Shown: positions 7,931 to 15,097 of the stretch, one piece after another | How positions within the stretch are numbered: the first letter of the stretch is position 1 | Layout: each line of letters begins with the position of its first letter | Assembly: GCA_016210515.1 (NCBI GenBank) | Contig: JACQTZ010000016.1 | Coordinates: 55,219-119,218 of the forward strand | DNA from: Chloroflexota bacterium | Lineage (GTDB): Bacteria > Chloroflexota > Dehalococcoidia > UBA2985 | Length of the DNA: 64,000 nucleotides | Direction: 5' to 3' | The notes under the pieces: model-generated | What the model was told of the DNA's origin: nothing | The model's input: the letters and a program-made list of their open reading frames with translations, nothing else | Databases searched by the model: none | Program-made: the position numbers and the translations under genes

Positions 7931-9121
7931 TTACTCCTCCTTGTCCATCAAGGCGGCCACTCCAGGCAGGGTCTTTCCTTCCAGGAACTCTAGTGAAGCG
8001 CCGCCCCCTGTTGATACGTGAGTTACCCGGTCCGCCAGGCCAAGGGAGTCCGCCACCTCCGCGGTGGAGCCACCGCCCAGGACGGTGGTGGCCCCGTTCA
8101 GGCTCCCCATAGCGGCCGCCAGCTCTCGAGTCCCCCTGCTGAAGGCCGGGAACTCAAAGACACCCATAGGCCCGTTCCAGAGGATTGTCTTGCCCCTGGC
8201 TACCTCGGCCCTGAAGATGTCCAGAGTTCGATACCCGATGTCCATGATGTACCACCCATCCGGCACGTCTTTCACATCCACGGTGCGGCTTTTGGCCTTT
8301 GGCCCAAACGCATCGGCGACGACCACGTCCACGGGGATCAGGAGAGAGATGCCCTTCTCCCTGGCCCGCTTCATCACGCCCCGGGCTAGCTCCAGCCGAT
8401 CGTCTTCCACCTGGGAGCTGCCCACGGGGTTCCCCAAGGCCTTGAGGAAAGTGGCGGCCATGCCTCCACCTACCAGGAGGGTATCCACCTTGTCCAGGAA
8501 GTTCTCCATGACCCCTATCTTGTCGCTGACTTTGGCTCCTCCCAGGGCCACCACCAGGGGCCGCCGAGGAGAATAGAGCACCGAGCCGAGAACGCTCAGC
8601 TCTCTTTCCATCAAGAAGCCCGCCACCGCCGGCAGATAGTGGCTCACGCCTTCTGTGGAGGCGTGAGCGCGGTGGGCCACGGCGAACCCGTCGTTGACAA
8701 AGACATCCGCCAGGGACGCCAGGGAACGGGCGAACTCGGCATTGTTCTTCTCCTCCTCTGGATGGAAACGCACGTTCTCCAGGAGAAGCATCTTCCCAGG
8801 CTTCAGCTTCTTCACCGCGGCCTCAACCCTGGGGCCAATGCATTCGTCTATGCAGGCTACGTCTTCTTGCAGCAGCTCCGAGAGGCGCTGGCACACCGGA
8901 GCCAGCCTCATCCCCTCCACCACCTTGCCCCCTGGCCTGTCAAGGTGGGAGCATATGATTATTTTCGCCCCATGCTCTTGCAGGTATCGCAGCGTGGGAA
9001 TGACGGCGCGAAGGCGGCCATCGTCGCTGATTCGGCCTTCCTCCAGCGTCACGTTGAAGTCCACCCTCACCAGGACCCGCTTGCCATCGATCTCTATGTC
9101 CCGTACGGTTCGTTTACTCAT
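7931..9121 (-). CDS. pgk: Phosphoglycerate kinase
   Basis: Pgk transfers phosphate between 1,3-bisphosphoglycerate and ADP. The 396-residue protein has the N-terminal substrate-binding RVDFNV motif at 19-24, SHLDRPGG, LLLENVRFHPEEE, the hinge region ALGGAKVSDKIGV, and the nucleotide-binding LGGGSTAEVADSLG near the C terminus, ending with STGGGASLEFLEGK. Its last codons form the ribosome binding site of apgM five bases downstream, so the two are coupled. A GAGG stands before its own ATG. Confidence 0.97.
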   Translation of the reverse strand: MSKRTVRDIEIDGKRVLVRVDFNVTLEEGRISDDGRLRAVIPTLRYLQEHGAKIIICSHLDRPGGKVVEGMRLAPVCQRLSELLQEDVACIDECIGPRVEAAVKKLKPGKMLLLENVRFHPEEEKNNAEFARSLASLADVFVNDGFAVAHRAHASTEGVSHYLPAVAGFLMERELSVLGSVLYSPRRPLVVALGGAKVSDKIGVMENFLDKVDTLLVGGGMAATFLKALGNPVGSSQVEDDRLELARGVMKRAREKGISLLIPVDVVVADAFGPKAKSRTVDVKDVPDGWYIMDIGYRTLDIFRAEVARGKTILWNGPMGVFEFPAFSRGTRELAAAMGSLNGATTVLGGGSTAEVADSLGLADRVTHVSTGGGASLEFLEGKTLPGVAALMDKEE

Positions 9122-9137
9122 AGAACCTCACATAGCG

Positions 9138-10160
9138 TTAAGTATCCCTGGTCACCAGGAAGCCGGCCAAGTCCCTCAGCTCCTCTTGCCCCTGGGAAGA
9201 TAGTGCGGCTTCATCCAGGGCTTGAAGAGCCTCCTGGCACAGAGTATCGGCCTTCTCCTGGGAGAAGTCCCTGGCACCCAGTCTGTCCAGGACATCGGTA
9301 ATCCTACCCCAATCTTCGGGCTCCGTCACCCGCTTGTAGTACACGTCGCCCAGGTAGCGTTTATCAGCGCCGCCGGCGTGTTGCATGGCGTACACTACAG
9401 GCAACGACGTCCTCTTGTTGAGGACATCGCCTGCCAGGGGTTCTTCTCTTGCTCCTGACCCCCACAGGTCGAGGATGTCTTCCCTGATCTGAGAGGCCAG
9501 ACCCAGCTTCTGGCCATATCGCGCCATCGCCTGCACCGCTCCTTCATCTGCGGAGGCCGTCACCGCCCCTAGCTCCGCGGCGCAGCCCATAAGAGCAGCA
9601 GCCTTCCCTTCCACCATCTGAAAGTAGGCGTCCAGCGAGATATCTACCCGCTCCTGGTAGGCCAGCTCCAGGTACTGCCCCTCGCAGAGACGCAGGCAGG
9701 CCGTGTCCAAGATGGCCACCGCCCTCAGGGCCTGTTCCGGCGCCGTCCCCTTCTCCGTTTGCCGTAGCAAGCTCAGGCGGGCCAGGGCATGCATTGCATC
9801 GCCGGCATTGATGCCCTGGGCAGGCCCCCAAATCCACCACACCGTAGGCCTGTGGTGATGCTCCGGTGCGCCGTCCTGAATATCGCTGTGGATTAGTGAG
9901 AAGTTGTGGGCCAACTCCAGGGCCGCGGCGGCGGGCAGCGCTTCCTTTGAATTGCCACCCAGGGCATCGCAGGTGAGAAGACAGAGAGTAGAGCGAATAC
10001 GCTGGCCAAGCTCCACTTTGACCGTCCCCCCCTGCTCATCCACCCAGCCCATTTGATAAGCCATCAGCCGGTACAAGGGGAGACTATGCCCCAGAATCAG
10101 GGACTTGAGCTCCGTCTCAATACCTTCCCCGTAGCGACCGAATACGGAGGGCAGGCTCAT
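9138..10160 (-). CDS. Polyprenyl synthetase family protein with altered Asp-rich motifs
   Basis: An all-helical isoprenyl diphosphate synthase-like protein of 340 residues. The fold is clear from the ELAHNFSLIHSDIQDG segment, the RPTVWWIWG motif, GINAGDAMHALA, and KTSLPVVYA-like NKRTSLPVVYA. In active chain-elongating enzymes the first motif is DDxxD; here it reads SDIQD (residues 92-96), and the second reads EDILD (227-231) rather than DDxxD. It may therefore be slower, use another substrate or be regulatory. The ATG at 10160 is chosen because the open frame further upstream only reads across rpiB. It lies five bases after the rpiB stop and 16 bases before pgk. Confidence 0.85.
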   Translation of the reverse strand: MSLPSVFGRYGEGIETELKSLILGHSLPLYRLMAYQMGWVDEQGGTVKVELGQRIRSTLCLLTCDALGGNSKEALPAAAALELAHNFSLIHSDIQDGAPEHHHRPTVWWIWGPAQGINAGDAMHALARLSLLRQTEKGTAPEQALRAVAILDTACLRLCEGQYLELAYQERVDISLDAYFQMVEGKAAALMGCAAELGAVTASADEGAVQAMARYGQKLGLASQIREDILDLWGSGAREEPLAGDVLNKRTSLPVVYAMQHAGGADKRYLGDVYYKRVTEPEDWGRITDVLDRLGARDFSQEKADTLCQEALQALDEAALSSQGQEELRDLAGFLVTRDT

Positions 10161-10165
10161 GACTC

Positions 10166-10642
10166 TCACTGGGCGCGTCCGGTGCTCTTTTGTTCTTCCA
10201 GGTGCCGGCCCTCCAGGGCCCTGATTTTCTCCACCCTGCGGGCGTGACGCCCTCCCTCGAACTGGGTCTCCAGGTAGACCTTCACAATCTCCCTGGCGGC
10301 ATCCTGCCCCGTGGTCTGGCTTCCCAGGCAAAGGACGTTGGCATCGTTATGCTCTCGGGCACGGCGGGCAGTGAAAGCATCGTAACAAAGGGCGGCCCTG
10401 ACTCCGGGGACCTTGTTCGCACTAATGCTCATGCCAATGCCGGTCCCGCAAATGAGCACTCCCCTATCGACTTGGCTTTTACCCACCGCCTGAGCCACTT
10501 TCTGCGCCACATCGGGGTAGTCCACAGCGTTGGTATCATAACACCCCAAGTCCTGACAATCATAGCCCAACTCCTGGAGCAGGCTCATCAGATGGAGCTT
10601 CAGCTCCACACCATTGTGGTCGCATCCCAGGGCTATTTTCAA
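10166..10642 (-). CDS. rpiB: Ribose-5-phosphate isomerase B
   Basis: RpiB interconverts ribose 5-phosphate and ribulose 5-phosphate. The 158-residue protein begins KIALGCDHNGVELK and has GCYDTNAVDYPD, the phosphate-binding CGTGIGMSISANK and EHNDANVLCLG, all characteristic of the LacAB/RpiB family. I choose the TTG at 10642: AAGGAG lies seven bases upstream, the protein then starts exactly at the conserved KIALG strand, and TTG overlaps the tsaC stop as TTGA. An ATG at 10702 would add 20 residues not typical of the family and overlap tsaC. Confidence 0.92.
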   Translation of the reverse strand: MKIALGCDHNGVELKLHLMSLLQELGYDCQDLGCYDTNAVDYPDVAQKVAQAVGKSQVDRGVLICGTGIGMSISANKVPGVRAALCYDAFTARRAREHNDANVLCLGSQTTGQDAAREIVKVYLETQFEGGRHARRVEKIRALEGRHLEEQKSTGRAQ

Positions 10643-11316
10643 CGAGAGACTCCTTCTTTTCCCCTCTCGCCTGTTGGAACGGCCTTTCCAACCCCGGGGC
10701 ACACCTGCTCAAGAAGAGAGGCAGGGATAGCCCCTTCTCTCACAATCCTTGGAGTGTCCAGGGTCAGGTCTACTATAGTGGACGCCGCCTCCAGGGGACA
10801 AGCCCCGCCATCCAGTATCAGGTCTAACTCCTCGCCTAGCTGTTGGCGCACGTCTTCGGCAGTAACCGGGTCGCCCTGTCCGGACTTGTTGGCGCTGGTG
10901 CCCGTCAGCGGAGTGCCCACAGCCTCAATGAGCTTCAAGGCCAGGGGGTGATTGGGAACGCGAACTGCCACCGTATCCTTGCCTGCCGTAACAAGAGCGG
11001 ATACGGAAGGCCCTTTGTGCAAGACCAAGGTGAGCGCTCCGGGCCAGAACTGCTCCGCCAGGTCCCAGGCCATTTGGGGAATGTGGAGTGCGACCTTCTC
11101 CATGTCCCTCGCGTCCGCCAGCAGCAGTGGCAACGCCATGTCCAGGGGACGCTGTTTCACCCGGTACACTCGGCGTACCGCTGTCTCTATGAACGCATGC
11201 GCTCCCAGGGCATACAAGGTATCCGTGGGAAAGGCTACTACCCCCCCCTGCAAAAGAATAGATACCGCCGTTTCCATCCGGTGTCCAGCAGTCTGAATTC
11301 CGCGAGGGCCACGCAT
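10639..11316 (-). CDS. tsaC: L-threonylcarbamoyladenylate synthase (Sua5/YwlC/TsaC family)
   Basis: Makes threonylcarbamoyl-AMP from threonine, bicarbonate and ATP, the first step of the t6A37 modification of tRNAs that read ANN codons. The YrdC-type fold is shown by GGVVAFPTDTLYALGA at about 24-39, the KQRP motif, the PGALTLVL segment, VAVRVPNHPLA, and the active-site TGTSANKSGQ. There is no C-terminal Sua5 domain, so it is the short TsaC-like form at 225 residues. It is the first gene of the minus-strand block; AAGGA lies close before the ATG. It diverges from guaA with 70 bases between them. Confidence 0.93.
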   Translation of the reverse strand: MRGPRGIQTAGHRMETAVSILLQGGVVAFPTDTLYALGAHAFIETAVRRVYRVKQRPLDMALPLLLADARDMEKVALHIPQMAWDLAEQFWPGALTLVLHKGPSVSALVTAGKDTVAVRVPNHPLALKLIEAVGTPLTGTSANKSGQGDPVTAEDVRQQLGEELDLILDGGACPLEAASTIVDLTLDTPRIVREGAIPASLLEQVCPGVGKAVPTGERGKEGVSR

Positions 11317-11386
11317 GTTTTTCCTTGACTGAGTATAGCACAGATGCTAATCTGGGGACGCCGGTTTCGCAAGCAAAACGGAAATT

Positions 11387-13057
11387 ATGACCTTCCAAAG
11401 TAAAGGCCCCGCCACGCGCAGAATAGCCACCAGCGACGATGTAGAGGTCTCTACCTACCTGGAGATCGCCGAGGGAAAAGGAGAGCCGCGCCCTGCTACG
11501 GAAGGAACCCCCGTGGGTAAGGGCGAAGCCGTAGTAATCATAGACTTTGGCTCCCAGTACAGCCGCCTCATAGCACGGCGTGTCCGAGAGTGCAGGGTGT
11601 ACTGCGAGATAGTGCCCCACGATGCTCCCTGGGAGCAGGTCGCTCCCCTCAATCCACGGGGGGTAATCCTGTCTGGCGGCCCTGCCAGTGTCTATGAGCC
11701 AAACGCCCCTATGGCCCCGTCCTGGCTGTATGAGCGACGGCTCCCCGTCCTGGGGATATGCTACGGGCTACAGGTCCTGGCCCATCAGTTAGGCGGGAGG
11801 GTTGTGCCAGGGGCCAGGCGTGAGTACGGCCATGCCGTTCTCCATCAGAACGCCGGGGAAAGCCCCCTCTTCGCCGACCTGCCCTCCTCCATCACCGTGT
11901 GGATGAGCCACGGAGACCAGGTTCAGGTGTTGCCTCCGGGCTTCCGCTCCCTGGCGCATACTGACAACTCACCTATCGCCGTCCTGGGCAACGACCAGGG
12001 AGTGCTGGGGCTTCAGTTTCATCCGGAGGTGGTGCACACCCCCCAGGGCAAGAAGATTATCGAAAACTTCCTCTACCGCATCTGCCACTGCCAGGGGACG
12101 TGGACTCCCAGGAACTTCGTGGACGAGAGCATAGCCCGGATCCAGGGGCAGGTGGGAGATGGCAAGGTCATCTGCGCCCTTTCTGGGGGCGTGGACTCCT
12201 CGGTCGCTGCCACGCTGATTCATCGGGCCATCGGCGAGCAGCTTACCTGCATCTTTGTCAACAACGGTCTCCTGCGCCAGGGCGAGGCCCAGCAGGTCAT
12301 CGAGACCTTTGAGCGCAACCTGAAGATGAACCTGGTCTACGTGGACGCCACCGAGGACTTTCTCACACGGCTGGCAACGGTCGTAGACCCCGAGCAGAAG
12401 CGCCACACCATTGGTGAGGAGTTCATACGGGTGTTTGAGAAGCAGGCTGCACAGCTTGGCCAGGTGGACTTCCTGGCCCAGGGCACCCTCTACCCCGACG
12501 TCATTGAGAGCAAGTCCTTTGAGAGCAACGCCTCTGCCACCATAAAGACCCACCACAACGTGGGCGGCCTTCCCAAGAACATGACCCTCTCTCTGGTGGA
12601 GCCTCTGCGCTACCTCTTCAAGGACGAGGTGCGAGAGGTGGGGCTGGCCCTGGGCCTGCCTGAGGAGATGGTGTACCGCCAGCCCTTCCCCGGCCCTGGC
12701 CTGGCCATCCGCATCATCGGCGAGGTGACCTGGGACAAGCTGGAGGTGCTGCGAGCCTGCGACTGGATAGTCATGGAGGAGATTCAAGCTGCCAACCTGT
12801 ACCGCGAGCTGTGGCAGAGCTTCGCCGTCCTCACCGACACCCGCACCGTGGGCGTCATGGGCGACTTCCGCACCTACGGCTACATGGTGGCTGTGCGTGC
12901 CGTCACCAGCGAGGACGCCATGACCGCCGACTGGGCACGCCTCCCCTACGACGTCCTGGCCAGAATCTCCAACCGTATCGTCAACGAGGTGCCAAAGGTG
13001 AACCGGGTAGTCTACGACGTCACCTCCAAGCCGCCCGGAACGATTGAGTGGGAGTAA
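11387..13057 (+). CDS. guaA: GMP synthase (glutamine-hydrolysing)
   Basis: Converts XMP to GMP. The class I glutamine amidotransferase domain has C125 in GICYGLQ and H212/E214 in FHPEV; the ATP pyrophosphatase domain has the P-loop SGGVDSS at about 266-272; the C-terminal dimerisation domain ends with KPPGTIEWE, the standard GuaA ending. At 556 residues it has about 45 extra residues before the first conserved strand ([11 protein letters not shown]). This extension is low in complexity and has no known motif. The ATG at 11387 lacks a strong ribosome binding site, so an internal GTG near 11513 is a real alternative start. Confidence 0.95.
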   Translation: MTFQSKGPATRRIATSDDVEVSTYLEIAEGKGEPRPATEGTPVGKGEAVVIIDFGSQYSRLIARRVRECRVYCEIVPHDAPWEQVAPLNPRGVILSGGPASVYEPNAPMAPSWLYERRLPVLGICYGLQVLAHQLGGRVVPGARREYGHAVLHQNAGESPLFADLPSSITVWMSHGDQVQVLPPGFRSLAHTDNSPIAVLGNDQGVLGLQFHPEVVHTPQGKKIIENFLYRICHCQGTWTPRNFVDESIARIQGQVGDGKVICALSGGVDSSVAATLIHRAIGEQLTCIFVNNGLLRQGEAQQVIETFERNLKMNLVYVDATEDFLTRLATVVDPEQKRHTIGEEFIRVFEKQAAQLGQVDFLAQGTLYPDVIESKSFESNASATIKTHHNVGGLPKNMTLSLVEPLRYLFKDEVREVGLALGLPEEMVYRQPFPGPGLAIRIIGEVTWDKLEVLRACDWIVMEEIQAANLYRELWQSFAVLTDTRTVGVMGDFRTYGYMVAVRAVTSEDAMTADWARLPYDVLARISNRIVNEVPKVNRVVYDVTSKPPGTIEWE

Positions 13058-13062
13058 CGTGC

Positions 13063-13365
13063 ATGCCAATACCAAAGTACTTGAACTGCTCTGGAATTCC
13101 CAAAGCCCTTGCGAAGATAGAAGAAGAAGAAGAAGGTCTACCACCTCGGCGTGAGGCTACGAAGTTTTGTTTGGTGCACCGGGGAAAGCATTACAGCCCC
13201 AAGGTCGTTGTGAGTTATGCCCACCTGTTTCAAGTTGGTGAAGAACTTGACCGTAGCATGTTCTATGGCGGCAGAGAAACCAACATGTGGCTGGGAAAGT
13301 GCGGATATCAAATCCTCCTCTGTCCTAATAGGTGTGGTGGACATGGAACTAGACCAAATCGGTGA
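13063..13365 (+). CDS. Small protein resembling the N-terminal head domain of McrA-type HNH endonucleases
   Basis: About 100 residues from the ATG at 13063, six bases after guaA. The pattern (a helix with EEEEEGLPPRREATKFCL, then GKHYSPKVVVSYAHLF, then GEELDRSMFYGGRETN and LGKCGYQI) resembles the ScoMcrA-type head domain found at the N terminus of restriction-type HNH proteins. After GYQI the sequence (LLCPNRCGGHGTR) looks unlike the family and no nuclease domain follows, so it may be a truncated remnant or a stand-alone domain. It is AT-richer than guaA and the next gene. The family match is from memory of the motif pattern, not a search. Confidence 0.5.
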   Translation: MPIPKYLNCSGIPKALAKIEEEEEGLPPRREATKFCLVHRGKHYSPKVVVSYAHLFQVGEELDRSMFYGGRETNMWLGKCGYQILLCPNRCGGHGTRPNR

Positions 13366-13401
13366 TAGATGACGCGGTGCCATGTGAAAATGCTCGCCTT
13401 T

Positions 13402-13451
13402 GGTTATCAGGTAGCCAATCCCTTCCTCCGTCTGCGGGGGAAGGGATAACC
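13402..13451. repeat. Imperfect hairpin upstream of the leucine-dehydrogenase-like gene
   Basis: Nested inverted repeats GGTTATC/GATAACC (13402-13408 and 13445-13451) and ATCCCTTCC/GGAAGGGAT (13418-13426 and 13439-13447). It lies about 40 bases before the ATG of the next gene. No T-tract follows, so it is more likely a repeat element than a terminator. Confidence 0.5.
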
Positions 13452-13490
13452 ATTTCCCCTTTGAGGGAGAGAGTCAAAGAGGGAGCACAC

Positions 13491-14555
13491 ATGAACATCA
13501 CACACTACATGGAAACGCACGGCCACGAGCAGCTATCCGTCTACACCGACCCCGGCGTCGGCCTCCGAGCCTTCATCGCCATTCACGACACCACCCTGGG
13601 CCCTGCCCTGGGAGGCGTGCGCATATGGCCCCACAAGACCGAGGACGAAGCGCTCATGGACGTCCTTCGCCTTGCCCGCGGCATGACCTACAAGGCAGCA
13701 GCGGCGGGGCTGCACGTGGGAGGAGGCAAAGCCCTCATCATGGCATCCGCCCAGGACAAGACCGAGGCCATGATGAGGGCTTTCGGGCGCTTCGTCGACT
13801 CCCTGGGAGGCCGCTACATCACCACCGAGGACGTGGGCGCTACCACCCAGGACATGGAGTGGATTGCCCAGGAGACAACTCACGTCACCGGACTGCCGGT
13901 GAACCAGGGAGGCAGCGGCGACCCCTCCGAGATGACTGGCTACGGCGTCTACCAGGGAATGAAGGCCTGCGCCCTGGACGTCTGGGGCACCGACTCCCTG
14001 GAGGGCCGTCGCATCGCCATCCAGGGCTTCGGCAAGGTGGCCTCCTACCTGGTCGGCCATCTCCTGGAAGAAGGAGCACGGCTCATCGTCACCGACATCA
14101 ACCAACCAGCCCTGGACAGGGCACGAGGGCAGGGCCTGGAGGTGCTGGACGACCCCGCGGCCATCTACAACGTGGAATGCGACATCTTCTCCCCCTGTGC
14201 CCTGGGGGGCGTCCTCAACGACGACACTATACCCCGTCTCAGGTGCAAGGTGGTGGCAGGCGCCGCCAACAACCAGCTCCTGGAAGACCGCCACGCCGAG
14301 ACCCTCCAGCGAAGGGGCATCCTCTACGCCCCCGACTACATCATCAACGCCGGCGGCGTCATAAACATCTCCCTGGAGATGGGTCAGCCCTACGATGAGG
14401 AAGCAGCTTTGGAGAAGACGGCCCGCATCTACGACACCGTGGAGAGGGTCATCTACCTGGCCAGGACCGAGGGCATCACCACCGCTCGTGCCGCAGACCG
14501 CCTGGCCGAAGAGCGCATCGCTGCCATGCGCCGGGTGAGGGGGATATACCTGTAA
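13491..14555 (+). CDS. Leu/Phe/Val/Glu-type amino acid dehydrogenase (leucine dehydrogenase-like)
   Basis: NAD-dependent oxidative deamination of an amino acid to its 2-oxo acid. The 354-residue protein has the typical start (YTDPGVGLRAFIAIHDTTLGPALGG), the substrate-binding K68 in MTYKAAAAGL and catalytic K80 in GGGKALI, a Rossmann domain with IAIQGFGKVASYL, and the C-terminal GAANNQL and INAGGVINI segments. The length and sequence favour the leucine/valine dehydrogenase branch over glutamate dehydrogenase. The ATG at 13491 is preceded by GAGGGAG; the longer frame upstream runs through an inverted repeat. Exact substrate cannot be told from sequence. Confidence 0.9.
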   Translation: MNITHYMETHGHEQLSVYTDPGVGLRAFIAIHDTTLGPALGGVRIWPHKTEDEALMDVLRLARGMTYKAAAAGLHVGGGKALIMASAQDKTEAMMRAFGRFVDSLGGRYITTEDVGATTQDMEWIAQETTHVTGLPVNQGGSGDPSEMTGYGVYQGMKACALDVWGTDSLEGRRIAIQGFGKVASYLVGHLLEEGARLIVTDINQPALDRARGQGLEVLDDPAAIYNVECDIFSPCALGGVLNDDTIPRLRCKVVAGAANNQLLEDRHAETLQRRGILYAPDYIINAGGVINISLEMGQPYDEEAALEKTARIYDTVERVIYLARTEGITTARAADRLAEERIAAMRRVRGIYL

Positions 14556-15097
14556 GTTCCCCCGCCTGCCCAACCACATGCATCCAATACCTGTGGAGCA
14601 TCCCCAGCTCCCTACAAACTTCCTCACCCATCGAGGGGGAAGAGACTTGGTGAGCTCCGATTCCGCTCTGTTCCATACGGAGTCCGATGAAATCGGACCT
14701 AGGTTTACCCCTTCGTTAAACTCAGAGCAGGCTCTGAGCAAAGCCGAAGGGAACCATGCGCAGGTGGGGGTAGATTCTTCGCTACGCTCAGAGTGACAAT
14801 CAAGTGTCATTGCGACGAAGCAATCCGGAGGGGGTCACCCCCCCAGATTGCCACGCTCGGGGATTCGCTCGTAATCAGTCATGCTGGCCTCCAGCACCAG
14901 GAGGAATGAAAATGCCCTGGGCAGCAGATCCCTTCCCCCACCGAGGGGGAAGGTTAGGATGGGGATGAGGCCCCCATCCTTCGGTAGACTCAGGACAGGC
15001 TCTCAATCCTCCCCCCGCTTGCGGGGGAGGAGGCACACAGCCTCATTTTCATAGGAATGGCGGGGGATTAACGGGTCCGCGGGAAATGGTGGAATCC
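14556..15097. repeat. Intergenic cluster of dispersed palindromic repeats, no gene
   Basis: The 540 bases hold several repeat units end to end. 14770-14800 carries GATTCTTCGCTACGCTCAGA, related to the 6569 and 63817 elements. 14806-14872 is a palindromic relative of the CAGATTGCCACG element at 30897 and 48081. 14882-15056 contains CTCCAGCACCAGGAGG and the hairpin CCTCCCCCCGC-GCGGGGGAGGAGG, shared with 28208-28345. I see no gene or RNA signature. Confidence 0.75.

Noticed and set aside
11969..13144. Long open frame on the minus strand opposite guaA (391 codons)
   Set aside because: It mirrors the third-position GC bias of guaA, has no recognisable domain, and guaA itself is certain.
13533..14810. 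Long minus-strand frame opposite the leucine-dehydrogenase-like gene
   Set aside because: Same reason: shadow of a GC-rich true gene; its start lies in a repeat.
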